From Artemia franciscana (taxonomy: Eukaryota; Arthropoda; Branchiopoda; Anostraca; Artemiidae), in NCBI RefSeq assembly GCF_032884065.1, contig NC_088864.1, forward strand, positions 16,806,409-16,870,408: DNA of 64,000 nt, in the 5' to 3' direction. The translations under genes and the position numbers were made by a program. The notes under the pieces are model-generated. The model worked only from the letters and a program-made list of their open reading frames with translations. It had not been told where the DNA came from and ran no database searches. This document shows, piece by piece, positions 47,180-59,357 of the stretch (position 1 is its first letter; each line of letters opens with the position of its first letter).

Positions 47180-48170
47180 ACAATGAACGAATTGCCTAAC
47201 TTGTAGCCTTGTCCTGAGGACTGTGGGGAGGTTGACATCTCCAAAGACAAAATTACTGGAGCTTTCAACAATGATGAACAGAATAGTTTTCTTAAAATTT
47301 CGACCGGATATGTTTTGGGGAATGACAGGGTTGGGGGGACTGACTACTCTTAATTTACTTTTGAATCTTAAAAAGACACTAGGATTCCCAACCTCCAATT
47401 AAATAAGCTAAATCCAATGAAAAGTTTATACGGTCACCCGTCCCATAAAAACCTTATATGCCATGGGAAATAACTTACAACCCTTGCTCATGGGCTCTTG
47501 CCATTATGTCCGCCCTAAAGAGATTGTTAAACGACTTTTGGACAACTGGTAACAACATGTCTATCTCACAATTTCAACTGAATGCGCTGTGGGGAAAGGG
47601 GATGTCAGGGGGAATTAGTTGCGCTCAATCATGCTTGACGCTTAAAAGGGAACTAGAACTATACATCTCCAATTTCAAATCAAATGAGCCTCTTCTGAAG
47701 TTAACACGACCATCCCTTCCATAAAAACCTTACATGTCCCTGGTGCATAACTTACAACCCTTACCCCCAGAAACTGAGGGATTCTGTCAGCCCCAAAGAC
47801 TTTATTCTATGATCTTTGGACTATTTTTTAACAAATGGCTGTCTCTAATTTCTATTGGATGCAATTGTGAAAGATATGACTTGGGGGAGGGGTGGCTGCC
47901 CTCGATCACTTTGACTTTTAAAAAGGGTATTACAACATCTGATTTTCAATCCAATGAGCACCCTCCAGAGTTTATACTACCACCCTTTCCATAAGAACCT
48001 TATATTCCCTCGAGGCATAACTTACAACCCTTTTCCTGACGTTTTTTGGGGGAGGGGGGAAGGGTTGTCATCCTCAAAGACATAATTTCCAGACCTTTCA
48101 ACTCTGCTGAATGAAACGGCTATCTAAAATATTAATTAGATGTGTTTTGGGAATTGATGGGCGTGGGGGG
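47180..48170. repeat. Degenerate tandem repeat, about four units of 270-280 bp
   Basis: Unit junctions at about 47450, 47727 and 47997 share ACCTTATATG...CATAACTTACAACCCTT-type words. Each unit repeats an AAAGAC segment, a middle segment like ACAATTTCAACTGAATG, and a G-rich block. The sparse open frames across it (47458-47724, 47734-47994) are frames of the unit and not genes. Confidence 0.75.
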
Positions 48171-49069
48171 GGGTGCCTTTCACTCTTTAAATTTTTCATT
48201 TTTTTAAATTTCCAATCGAATTACCCTTTTTCGAAGTTTCTAAGACAACAAATAGTCATCTCAAAATTTCTACCAGGCATATATATAAAATACATGTGCC
48301 CAAGCCGCTCTTTACTTAAGTAGCGCTATTGCGCTGCCTATGATTCCGTTTAAAATAAGAAAAGATGAATAAATTTAGCTATCAAAAAGACTTTGGTCCA
48401 CCATTTTCATATAATATTTACAAATCAATTACGTTGAAAAACTAAAAAATTATTTTCCTAGAAGTCTCTTAAGGATATTCTCAAGAATATCCTTTAGGAT
48501 ATTCATCTGTAGACAAAAAAAAAGACAAAAAAAATTTTTAAATTGAAGATACTACAAAAGAAAAAAAATAAACCAAAAGATAATATAATCTTCATTATAA
48601 AATTTGAGGGTCATTTTAGTATCCATTATCCACATATCACTAACATGGAGTATTTGCGGAAAGATAAGGGACAAATGATAAAAGATGACAGTTCTTATGT
48701 GTACAGAACAAAGGGAGAATCCAACAGGAAAGAAAACCGAAAGATCAGCTCACATTTCCACAGGAATGACAATTATTTATTGACATAGAAGATAAAATTA
48801 TCTTTTCAGTTTATTTCCAATTAAAGTCCTTTTTAAATACTAATTGATGGGCTGCCTACTCTACAATACCTGCTGTACACATCAGAGCGCCAATTGCTCT
48901 TCCATACTTGGCACAGTTTCACCATACCACGTGCCTTACCACTAACTGTGGTACACAGCATATAGTGTATACAATTTTTGAAAGGGAGCAACCCTTCAAT
49001 TCTAAAGTGAAAAAAAGAGGGCACATCAGTGGTATCGGTGCAAAAGTAATTTCCCCTTGGTTTTCCTCA
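48171..49069. other. Non-coding stretch
   Basis: Short frames in both directions around 48830-49110 overlap each other and show no family resemblance. Confidence 0.35.
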
Positions 49070-49235
49070 AACCAAGGGGTTGTAAGCCTCCTGTGTAGGA
49101 TTTTCAGCAATGGCGATTCAAATGATGCACATTTTTTTCAACCCAACGCTGTTTTGAAGAGTTTAAGGCTATTTTTTCAAAGTCCCACAAATTGGATTAC
49201 AGCAAAAATTACTGTTACGACTAATCGAGACAGTT
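49070..49235. repeat. Interspersed repeat, first of two related segments
   Basis: From CAAGGGGTTGTAAGCCTCCT to AAGGCTATTTTTTCAAAG it parallels 50255-50375 (AAAGGGACTGTAAGTTTCCT to CAGGCTATTTTTTTTAGT). The two segments are diverged copies in the same orientation, about 1.2 kb apart. Confidence 0.55.
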
Positions 49236-49814
49236 ATCATTCGTAATCAGCTACAAGGGACAATTTTTTCTGACTCGCCAGTCTTTTTAAAAACATATTT
49301 TTTTAATTTTTTGTTACTACGAGCAGTGGTTCATCTTTTACTGGATTGCAGCTACCACTCGAACCATGATAATTTTTTTTTATCTATTCATAAAAAACTA
49401 TTATCTATCATAGACAAGGTCTTGAAATACAACAAGGGTATCCTTTGGCCAACGGAAAAAAATTCATACAAATCGTGTGGAGAAATCGGTTTCGCATACT
49501 TATTTGTAGAAAACGACATCTTATTAAATTTTCAACTTAAGTCTTTAGCACAAATTGATTAAAGCATTTTTACAGGGCAATTCCCAGGGAAATTAATGAC
49601 GTCCAATAAACAAAACATATAGCAAAGATTAAACGGAAAAAAAAATACATGAGAGGCACCTCTTCAAGTCGTTCTTTTCCCCTTTTGTATTTAAATTATA
49701 TGTAAATAGAGTTAAATTATATGTGCATAATATTGTAGATGCTATAGACTTCTCTTTGACAAAATTTATTCACATAGAATCGACAAGTAATGGTGACTGT
49801 TTTTATCATGTTTC

Positions 49815-49905
49815 AAAACTCAACTCCCGGCTCCTGGGAGTTGAAAACTCAAAACTCCCGGCCAACTCCCGAAAACTCAAAACTCCCGACCAACTTTTGA
49901 CTCCG
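49815..49905. repeat. Short tandem repeat of AACTCCCG/AAAACTCA words
   Basis: AAACTCAAAACTCCCGGCC-type words recur four to five times, including one inverted piece (CTCCTGGGAGTT). Confidence 0.8.
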
Positions 49906-50254
49906 TTTAAATATTTGAGTAGCTGAAGAGCTTCATAACAAAAAAGTGAAATTCTTCATTTCTCAAAAATCTATAAATAACTGCCAGGTCATCGAGAAAA
50001 ATCAAATTATACTAACAGCTTGTACAGAAAAAAATAATTTTGCAATCTGATTGTCAATTTGACGAGCATATCCTTTTAAAAACACCCCAATGTCCAAATT
50101 TTGGTATGGAGCTCAGGTACCATCTTCTCAAGAATGACCCCTCTCCGTGGAATAAAAAGCTTTCTTTGATGTTCCAGTGCCTCGCTAGCTAAAAAGGAAA
50201 AAAAACGAAAAAATATGTTTTCCTTGCATTAAAGTGAATGGATTTTCCTCGTTG

Positions 50255-50440
50255 TTCAAGCAAAGGGACTGTAAGTTTCCTGTATAGTGTTTTTGGCCAA
50301 GGCCGTTCAAATGGTGTACCCTTTTATCGATCTGACACCATTTTTAAGGGGTTTCAGGCTATTTTTTTTAGTTTACTATGGGCTGTTTTCGTCTTTTGCA
50401 AGGTTGCAGCTACCGCTGCAGCCACGATTGGCATATAACG
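50255..50440. repeat. Interspersed repeat, second related segment
   Basis: Diverged copy of 49070-49235, extending into GTTGCAGCTACCGCTGCAGC. The equivalent of that extension near 49347 is ATTGCAGCTACCACTCGAA. Confidence 0.5.
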
Positions 50441-50799
50441 CTGAAATTATAAAAATCAAGATATTTGAGAATATAAGTCGCATGTTCCGAATAGCAAGAC
50501 AACCTCTTCCTGAGAAAAAAACCTAGCCCCCCCCCGTACTCTGAAGATTCGCATTTTCCGCGCAAAAATATCCCGTTGAACTCGATGTTTCTTTGTCAGC
50601 GTGTTTTATACATCTATTTCTCTTTGTCAATTCATTGTAGCAATAGTGAAAATAGACTAAATTACCCAATTTTCAAAAAAAAAAAAAAAAAAACCAAGAC
50701 AAGAGGTCAGGCTTCAAAGAAATATTTCTCCTTCATTTCTCTCTCTCTCTCTTTTCCTCAAATAAACTAAGCTGAAGAACTAGGAAACAAAGTAAAAAA

Positions 50800-51109
50800 T
50801 CAGTACGAACCGAAGTCGCCGAACGTGTCCCTCTCTTCTTCTCTCGGTGCATCACGTGATGAAGCTTCTGTCAGCTGCAATCGCCCAAATAACGTTGATG
50901 TGTCGTTACCACCAGAGGAACAAAGTTCACCATTAACATAATCTTGACTGCAGCACCGCTGACTAATAGGAATGTTATATTGCTGAAGGAATGTGGGCCT
51001 CTTGGCACGGGCAGTGGGTTGTACAGTATCTTTCGGTTCTCTATAATTTGGAGAAAATGGTGCAGACAGGTTCGATCGAATCGATTGCCGCTGCTCGGCG
51101 AATGTTGGC
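50800..51109 (-). CDS. Terminal exon of an unrecognised protein
   Basis: After a good acceptor (ttactttttag|GCC) a minus-strand frame stays open for 102 codons to TGA. It is polar and serine-rich. It includes RSNLSAPFSPNYREP, RAKRPTFLQQYNIPISQ and a cysteine pair (RCCSQDY), and ends in the acidic tail PREEERDTFGDFGSY. The GC content is clearly above the flanks and residue use is balanced, so I take it as real. It is the last coding exon of a gene whose upstream exons should lie right of 51109 but were not found. I do not recognise the family. The disordered character suggests a regulatory or adaptor protein, which is inference only. Confidence 0.55.
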
Positions 51110-51693
51110 CTAAAAAGTAACGAAACAACAGTTTAAAACAAAAATTCAAGGTCAAACACACCCAATCTACCTAGAAGGAGAACTGTTTAACAAATGGCAA
51201 GTATAATTTCACGGCTTTGAGTTAAACGTATTTATGCTATGATATAGTTTCCTGAGTCGATTAGCGACATCCAAGAAAAAACGGAACTTCTTCGGCAAGT
51301 ATCCCTCTGAACTACATTCAGTACCATGGTACATGCACACCCTAGCTACTATTAAGGACCCAAGGAGGACATTAGAGACGAATAATTGACAGTTTTGGTT
51401 ACCAAATATCCTATCCAGGACAGCTATTCTGATCCCTCTTATAGGTTGGGATGCTTTACAAGGTTGGTATGGTATGTATGTTTATAAGCAAATTTCATGT
51501 TATGTAGGAACTAGGGATTGCAACTGGTCAAAACTTTATTTTGCGCTGAGTGTGTTTTCATTTTGTGTTTTGACTTGGCAAATCAACAACAGGTACAAAA
51601 TACTTAAAAATAGAAATTTTGCCTGTTCTTACGCAATTATTTATAAAGAAAATGATTTTATAGAACATAATACAAACAAGGAGTTACCTAGAT
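51110..51693. other. Non-coding stretch
   Basis: Presumably intron of the gene ending at 50800. No exon is recognised. Confidence 0.35.
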
Positions 51694-52177
51694 AAAACAA
51701 GAGCTAAGAGCTCATACGGCACTGGTGACGAGGCCAAGAGAGCCAAGAGCCAAGAGCTCATATGGTATGAGCTCTAGCAAAGTTTTAAAATCAACAGATT
51801 GATTTAAAAGGAAAATCAGAGGCTTAATGCCGGTCGGGATTTAAAATAAGAGCTCTGAGTCACGAGGTCCTTCTAAATGTCAAAATTCATTAAGATCCGA
51901 TCACCCACTCGTAGATTATAAATACCTCATTTTTTCTACTTTTTCCTCTCCCTTCAGCCCCCCAGATGGTCGAATCAGGGAAAACGACTTTGTCAAGTCA
52001 ATTTGTGCAGCTTCCTGACACGCCTACCAATTTTCATCGTCCTGGCACGCCCAGAAGCACCAAACTCGCCAAAGCACTGAACCCCACCACCTAACTCCCC
52101 CAAATAGAGCGGATCCAGTACGGTTAAGTCAATCAAGTATCTACAACATTTGTTTATTCTACCCACCAAGTTTCATC

Positions 52178-52258
52178 AACTTGTTTGTATTGTAATTCGA
52201 TTTTGGATTGTATTTTGTATTGTCTTCTATTTAATATTAATAAACTTCTCTCTCTCTC
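52178..52258 (+). mobile_element. Small insertion with (CT)n tail inside the Helentron-like element
   Basis: The repeat phrase CCAAGTTTCAT...CCCGAT is interrupted by a T-rich segment that ends AATAAACTTCTCTCTCTCTC. A CAT duplication flanks it. It looks like a LINE or SINE 3' end with a simple-repeat tail. The intact phrase is present in neighbouring units. Confidence 0.6.
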
Positions 52259-53782
52259 ATCCCGATTTCTCCACTCTAAGCGTTTTCCAAGATTTCCAGT
52301 TTTCCCCCTCCAACTCCCCCCAAATGTCTGCAGACCTGGTCAGGATTTGAAATAAGAGCTCTGAGACATGAGCTCCTTCTAAATATCAAATTACATTAAG
52401 ATCGGGTCACCTGTTCTTTAGTTAAAAATACCTCAATTTTTCTAATTTTTCCAAATTAACACCCCCCAGCTCCTCCAAAGAGAACGAATCCGTTCCAATT
52501 ATGGCAATCACGTATCTAGAACTTGTGATTATTTTTCCCATCAAGTTTCATCCCGATATCTCCACTCTAAGTGTTTTCTAAGATTTCGGTTCCCCCTCCC
52601 ACCCAACCCCCTATGTCCCCGGATCCGATTCGAATTGAAGATCGACCATCAAGCACAAGATTCTTCTAAATATTAAATTTCATTAAGATCTGATCACCCG
52701 TTCGTAAGTTAAAAATGGCTCATATTTTCTAATTTTTCTCAATTACCCCCCCCCCCCCTCCCCAACTCCCCCAAAAAGAGCGGATCCAGTCTGGTTATGT
52801 CAGTCACGTATCCTGGTGTTGTGCTTATTCTTCCCAGTAAGTTTCATCCTGATCACTCCATTCAAAGTGTTTTCCAAGATGTCCGCCCCCCCTCTAACTC
52901 CCCCAGTGACATTGGATCCGGTCGAGAATTAAAATAAGAGATCTGAGTTACGAGGTATTTCTAAACATGGAATTTTATTAAGATCTGATCACTCCTTCGT
53001 AAGTTAAAAATACCTCATTTTTCCTAATTTTTCAGAATTAACCCTTCCACCAGCTCCCCCAATGACAGCGGATCCGTTCCGGTTATGTCAATCACATATT
53101 TAGGATTTGTGCTTATTTTTCCCACCAAGTTTCATCCCGATCCCTCCACTCTAAGCCTTTTCCAAGATTTCCGGTCCCCCTCCCAACTCTCCCCAATGAA
53201 TTTTTAAAATAAGAGATATGAGTTATCAGATCCTTCTAAAATGGAATTTCATTAAGATCTGATCACTCCTTCGTAAATTAAAAATACATCATTTTTTCTA
53301 ATTTTTCAGAATTAACCCTCCCCCCAACTCCCCCAAAGAGAGCGGATCCGTTCCGGTTATGTCAATCACGTATCTAGGATTTGTGCTTAGTTTTTCCACC
53401 AAATTTCATCCCGATCCCTCAACTCTAAGCGTTTTCCATCATTTTAGGTTCCCCCTTCCAACTCCCCCCAATGTCACCAGATCCGGTCAGGATTTAAAAT
53501 AAGAGCTCTGAGACACGATATCCTTCTAAATATCAAATTTCATTAAGATTCGATCACCCGTTCGTAAGTTAAAAAATATCTCATTTTTCTAATTATTCCG
53601 AATTAAGCTCCCCCCTTCCCCCCCCCAGATGGTCGAATCGGGGGAAAGACTATTTCAAATTTAATCTGGTCTGGTCCCTGATACGCCAGCCAAATTTCAT
53701 CGTCCTAACTTATCTGGAAGTGCCTAAACTAGCAAAACCAGGACCGAAAGACAGACCGACAGAATTTGCGATCGCTATATGT

Positions 53783-53801
53783 CACTTGGTAATACCAAGT
53801 G
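53783..53801. other. 3' terminal hairpin of Helentron-like copy 2
   Basis: Perfect 9-bp stem CACTTGGTA/TACCAAGTG with a single-base loop. Confidence 0.8.
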
Positions 53802-53809
53802 CCATAAAA

Positions 53810-54719
<910 letters not shown>

Positions 54720-55206
54720 AAAACACTAATGTACGATACATCCCCATAGTAAAGTAAGCTTCCTGGCTTATATATCAGAATTAAAAGTTACAACAACATG
54801 AATCACACAGCTTTTAAAAATATGTAACAAAACTTAGGCTACCTTGAAAACAAGGCTTTAGAAAAATTTATTGCGAGGGCTTCGTCATAACTACGCTTAA
54901 AAACCGAAGTACATCAAAATAAATATAATTTTGGTCCCTTGGACCCATCTAAGGTCAATTCGTGGAAATCGTGATTTTTAAGATTTTTGCTTTGTTGTTA
55001 CAAAATTAGGAGGTTTTGAGGGAATTATTACATTTTGTCGGCGTTGCCATGTTCAATCGTGAAAACGAATGAGCAAAACTAATCAGTTAATTGACAATGC
55101 TTTTCGTCCGCAAAAATTCAAGCATTAACTGAGCTGTTTGGTGCCATATATTTATTTTTTTGGTAATTTTTTTACCTACTTTTCTTTTTTTAAATATACC
55201 ACTCGC

Positions 55207-55380
55207 CAAGGCCGTATCAAGGGGGTGCAGTAGGGGTTTAAGCCCCTCCAACGGAAATGTTTGTCCGACTCTTAAAATCGTAACAAAAAAGAATATAAAC
55301 AAAGTATTTTTTGTACCCCCTGATAAAAATCCTTTTCTTACCCCCCCTCCTCTCCGAAGAAAATCCTGAATACGACCCTG
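55207..55380 (+). mobile_element. Short TIR element (family M), copy 4
   Basis: The ends are CAAGGCCGTATCAAGG and CCTGAATACGACCCTG. The interior has TTTGTCCGACTCTTAAAATC. Confidence 0.7.
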
Positions 55381-55720
55381 CTTTTGACTGCTACTAAAAA
55401 CTCTATAGCTGCATATAGGGGCATCTTACAATAAAAATTGAATTCCCAATTTTCCTACTTTTTATTGCGAGGGCTTCGTCATAACTACGCTTAAAAACCG
55501 AAGTACATCAAAATAAATATAATTTTGGTCCCTTGGACCCATCTAAGGTCAATTCGTGGAAATCGTGATTTTTAAGATTTTTGTTTTGTTGTTACAAAAT
55601 TAGGAGGTTTTGAGGGAATTATTACATTTTGTCGGCGTTGCCATGTTCAATCATGAAAACGAATGAGCAAAACTAATCAGTTAATTGACAATGCTTTTCG
55701 TCCGCAAAAATTCAAGCATT

Positions 55721-55897
55721 AAGGCCGTAACAAGGGGGTGCAGTAGGGGTTTAAGCCCCTCCAACGGAAATGTGTGTCCGACTCTTAAAATCGTAACAAA
55801 AAAGAATATAAACAAAGTATTTTTTGTACCCCCTGATAAAAATCCTTTTCTTACCCCCCCCCCCTCCTCTCCGAAGAAAATCCTGAATACGACCCTG
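55721..55897 (+). mobile_element. Short TIR element (family M), copy 5
   Basis: It is the near-identical twin of copy 4, present because of the tandem duplication and not as a separate insertion. Its left end is AAGGCCGTAACAAGG. Confidence 0.7.
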
Positions 55898-55978
55898 CTT
55901 TTGACTGCTACTAAAAACTCTATAGCTCCATATAGGGGCATCTTACAATAAAAATTGAATTCCCAATTTTCCTACTTT

Positions 55979-56373
55979 TTCAAGATCTATACGACTGTGT
56001 AAGTTCCACTTAACCAATTTATAAACAATCAGATTTAATTCTCACTGTCCTTTTGTCCTTTAATATTGGCCACAATTTTCTTCGATCTGTAACTCTTAAT
56101 ATATTAATTAGAAAAACAATATCATAAACAATAAGGCATGAATGACAATATAAAAATAAATAGCAATTCCATTTATTTTCGAAAGTAGATGGGAGGCTTA
56201 AAAAACGGAACCTGTCCAAAGTTATTTAAAAAGAAAAGGCAGTTTATAGGACATCTTTAGTCCCACCTCCTTTCCCGAGTGTAGTGAATACAATTTATAT
56301 CCTTAGGAACACGCCCACCTTGTTAACTACCCTTCTTCAAAGCTCGTTTAACACTACTTTACTTTCTTAGAAA
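55979..56373 (+). promoter_or_regulatory. 5' flank of the sulfotransferase gene
   Basis: About 400 bp between the duplicated block and the start codon. No certain TATA box; ATTTATATCC near 56291 is a weak candidate. The part from AAACAATCAGATTTAATTCT to ATTCGAAAGT-like sequence near 56180 has a diverged copy inside intron 1 (about 57520-57645). CTTAG just before the start codon could alternatively be a splice acceptor for a 5' leader exon. Confidence 0.35.
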
Positions 56374-56629
56374 ATGGCTGCAAAATTTAACACAATCACC
56401 GGTGACAGATGGGAGGAGATCCTGAAATACTTTCCCAAATATACGGAGGGAATGGTACAGACAGAACCTGGTCGTTTTACACTTCCAACATCTTTTAAAG
56501 AGATAGCCAATGACTTGGCAAACTTTCCATTTGATCCAAGCGACATCATAATACACGGATTTCCCAAGTCTGGAACAACCTGGATCCAGGATATGGTTTG
56601 GGTTCTGCAGAATAATATGGATTTTGAAG
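56374..56629 (+). CDS. Cytosolic sulfotransferase, exon 1
   Basis: Exon 1 encodes residues 1-85 plus the first base of residue 86. The start is ATG in a good context (AAAATGG). The frame reads from MAAKFNTITGDRWEEI to the PAPS 5'-phosphate-binding loop HGFPKSGTTW (PKSGTTW at residues 64-70), and ends before the donor GAAG|GTGAGC. Enzymes of this family transfer sulfate from PAPS to a hydroxyl or amine of a small acceptor in the cytosol. Joined to 60559-61313 it gives 336 residues, near the usual 290-340. No signal peptide or membrane segment is present. The acceptor substrate cannot be told from sequence. Confidence 0.92.
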
Positions 56630-56683
56630 GTGAGCTCTTACTTAATCATATGAATAGTACGGACTTGTCTCATACGTCCCCTT

Positions 56684-57085
56684 TCAGTGGCGGTTCTGGC
56701 CTCTCTTGCACCCGGGGCAAAATATTGAATAGCACCCCCCTTTGTCTCCAACAAAATTTTCAAATTTTAACAAAATTTTCATTTGTTAACAAAATTATGT
56801 TCAATTATAATTAATAATATATTTTTTAATCATTTTGTAATTTATTATCGATATCATTCAATTACAATTATGTAATTATTTTTTGATTTATTTTAATCAA
56901 CAATTTATTTATAATTTTTATTTATTAACTGCGTCCTCTCCTTTATTTTAATAAAAATACATTTTCAAAAATTACAAAATGACTATAACCGTCAGATTAT
57001 TCATTTCAAATCTTAAAGCCCTAAAATTTCTGCACCCTGGGTAAGAGCTCCCTCTCCACCCTTAACACCATCCCTGCCATTTGGC
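56684..57085. mobile_element. Possible DNA transposon remnant in intron 1
   Basis: CAGTGGCGGTTCTGGCCTCT at the left recurs at 62524 as CAGTGGTGGTTCTGTCCTCT, followed in both by a CAAAAAT segment and a C-run. On the right a segment around 57030-57080 has inverted character (CACCCTGGGTAAGAGC...CATCCCTGCC). The boundaries are uncertain. Confidence 0.4.
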
Positions 57086-57169
57086 GCCTTACAGCGCCAA
57101 GGACATAAAAAAAACATTGACCATATCTCATACCCATCTTAGGTACGCTTATACCTGAAAGCCGCCCTT

Positions 57170-57680
57170 TTTTAAAGTTTTTTTTTGTTGTTTCAAAATT
57201 AAAAGGTTTTTACGGAAATGCCACATTTTCCTCAGCAATGCCAAACTGAACCGCAAAAAAATCTAAGCGAAACTAATTAGTTCAATTCAACAACGCCTTT
57301 CGTCCGTCATAGTTCAAATATTAACAATCTGTTAATTCCCAAAGACAACTACATCTTCAAATGTATACTACGCCTCCTAAAGCTATTTGGTGTAACCGGT
57401 TCTTAGCTGGTTTTTCACCCATATTTCTTCTTTTTTTTTTAATACCACTCTCTACCCCAAAAAAACTACATAACTGTAAATCATGGTTTTGTCATTATAA
57501 ATTGGATTCCAGATTTTTCCTATTTTTTTAAGACATATATAGTTGTTTAGATTTCCACTTAACAACTTCAAACAATCAGATTTTATTTTCACTGTCCTTG
57601 GTACTTCAAAGCATTCCATCCACTTAACTCGAAAGTATGTATACTTTGAATATTCAAAATAGTCAATATTCAAAATGCGG
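57170..57680. repeat. Older, diverged copy of the gene's 5' flank inside intron 1
   Basis: Words such as TTGTTGTTTCAAAATTA, AACTAATTAGTT, CTTTCGTCCGTCATAGTTCAA, TTTTTCCTATTTTTT and AACAATCAGATTTTATTTTC match the order of the sequence at 54990-56060 with many substitutions. It suggests that a whole gene unit was duplicated in the past. Confidence 0.65.
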
Positions 57681-57788
57681 ATACCCCCTTTTACCCATGT
57701 AAATGATCGCCCTTAAATTTCACAAAATTTCTAGTGAGTCTGTGACTTTCAGCCTTTTTTTCGGTACCATCTCCTGTTCGCCTAGCAA

Positions 57789-57955
57789 CAGGGTCGCATA
57801 CAGGATTTTATTCGGGGAAATTTACCCAAAAAATTTTAAAACGCAATAAAATTTGTTTGCACGTATTTTTGCTACTTTTGTAATAGTCGGACGAAAACTT
57901 TGTCGGGGGCCGGGGTCAAGCCCGGTAAACCCCTTCCTCCTGGAACATGGCCCTG
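57789..57955 (-). mobile_element. Short TIR element (family M), copy 6
   Basis: The ends are CAGGGTCGCATACAGGATTT and CCTGGAACATGGCCCTG. The interior AATAGTCGGACGAAAACTTT is the complement of the common TTGTCCGACT block. Confidence 0.65.
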
Positions 57956-59357
57956 CATAGCATGTTTCCTTGGAGAATAAAACGTGTATTATTGTAGTTC
58001 CTTCTAGTAGTCACATCACAATTGACCAATGAAAGGTTTTAAACACGAAAGCCAATCAGTTGCAACTGAAATCTAAGGCCTATTCCATTTGTACATATTT
58101 GCCCAAAAATCGGCAGAGGCTCTAATAAGTACAATTCAACTAAAAAAAAAAAAAAAACGTGGAAAGACAAAAACTATAAAAAAATCTCCTTTAATTAACA
58201 ATAATTTTTTGAAAGCACTTTCGACAACAAGATAACAATTTTTTCTAGAATTCTTCTGTTTTTACTATTGCGAAATTCTTCCAAATGGACTCACTTCTTC
58301 TTTTCAAATCTTCGGAAAGATTTTTTCATGTTTTTTAAGTTCTCTAAATGAGTCGTCGCTAATGAGTCGAACAAATGTAATTGAATTTATTTTCAAGGTC
58401 GCTAACGCTTCTTCTAAGCAAAAAAGTACACTGCTTACAATAATGAAAGAAAACATTTATTAAGACCTTTTTAATGTCTTCATAATTAGAAACATTTACG
58501 CCAATTCACGAAAACATGAAGGAGGGGAAAGCAAACTATTCGTTTTTTAATTTTTTTCAATTAAACTATATAAAAGGTATTTTTCAATTAAAATACCCCA
58601 AAAGGGTGTTCTTCAAAATATAGGGGGATCTAGGGAGCCCTATCCACTGCTTCCCTCCCCCTAATTGGTGCTACTGCTCAGAAACTAATACTGTTTATAG
58701 TAAAAAATGTTAAAATTAAATAAAATGATCAACATAATATATATTTTTTTTACCACGGCCTGCTAAAAGGTTTTAAAATTTTTTGCCACCCACTTTGTGA
58801 TTTTTTTAATAAAAAACATTAATTTTTTGTAATAAAAACCCGGTTATTTGTTTGCATATTCATACATAAAGATTCCCTAATAATAAAAAAAAAATATAAA
58901 TAAAACAAAATTAACAATAACATATATTTAAAACTTAAAAAAATTAAGTAAATTTTTTTTCCCGCTGCATTGCCATGCCGTTCGGAAAAGGGGCATAGAT
59001 ATCGCAAGATATTTCAGCCGAGCGAAGGACGGGATGTACCATTGGAACATCCCAAAACCATGCAACGTCAGCAGAGTAACATGCGAGCAATAAAGCTAAA
59101 TGAAATGGCATAAGCACTAACTACCAATATTCCCAGTGTCTAACGGATATAGAGCAAAAATTTATAAAACTTTTCTGTGCGTGTTTTTTTATTTTTTTTT
59201 TATTTTGTGACCCGCCAAAACTTTGAGGATAATATCCCGAAAACCTACCCACCCACACTCGTTGGGATGGATAGAACGATCGATTTTAATCTTAGCCTAG
59301 AGTTTGTAAATTGCCGGTTAGAGATAAATATAAAGCAGCAATGCCATTGTTTTGCAG
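57956..59357. other. Rest of intron 1, no exon seen
   Basis: AT-rich. I looked for a second copy of exon 1 between the duplicated flank (ending near 57680) and exon 2A and did not find one. The last 60 bp before 59358 resemble the last 60 bp before 60559. Confidence 0.45.

Larger units (their letters stand above)
51694..53809 (+). mobile_element. Helentron/HINE-like non-autonomous element, copy 2
   Basis: It shares the start AAAACAAGAGCTAAGAGCTC and the end GACCGACAGAATTTGCGATC...CCATAAAA with copy 1 at 9971. The 3' hairpin (53783-53801) is CACTTGGTA, one base, TACCAAGTG. About six internal units start near 51851, 52355, 52640, 52937, 53210 and 53504. The 5' inverted end is mutated (TACGGCACTGG). 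Copy 2 also carries an insertion of about 80 bp at 52178-52258. Confidence 0.7.
54868..55978. repeat. Recent tandem duplication, 594-bp offset
   Basis: The segment from TTGCGAGGGCTTCGTCATAA (54871) to CAATTTTCCTACTTTTT (55463) is repeated from 55465 to 55978 with only a handful of substitutions. The second unit lacks about 80 bp that the first has between CAAGCATTAA and GGCCGT. Each unit carries one family M element (55207-55380 and 55721-55897). Confidence 0.9.

Noticed and set aside
55087..55951. Duplicate open frames in both directions
   Set aside because: They result from the tandem duplication and the family M elements within it.
59177..59357. Apparent N-terminal extension of exon 2A starting with a run of Phe
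   Set aside because: The acceptor TTTGCAG just before 59358 and the match to exon 2B show this to be intron.
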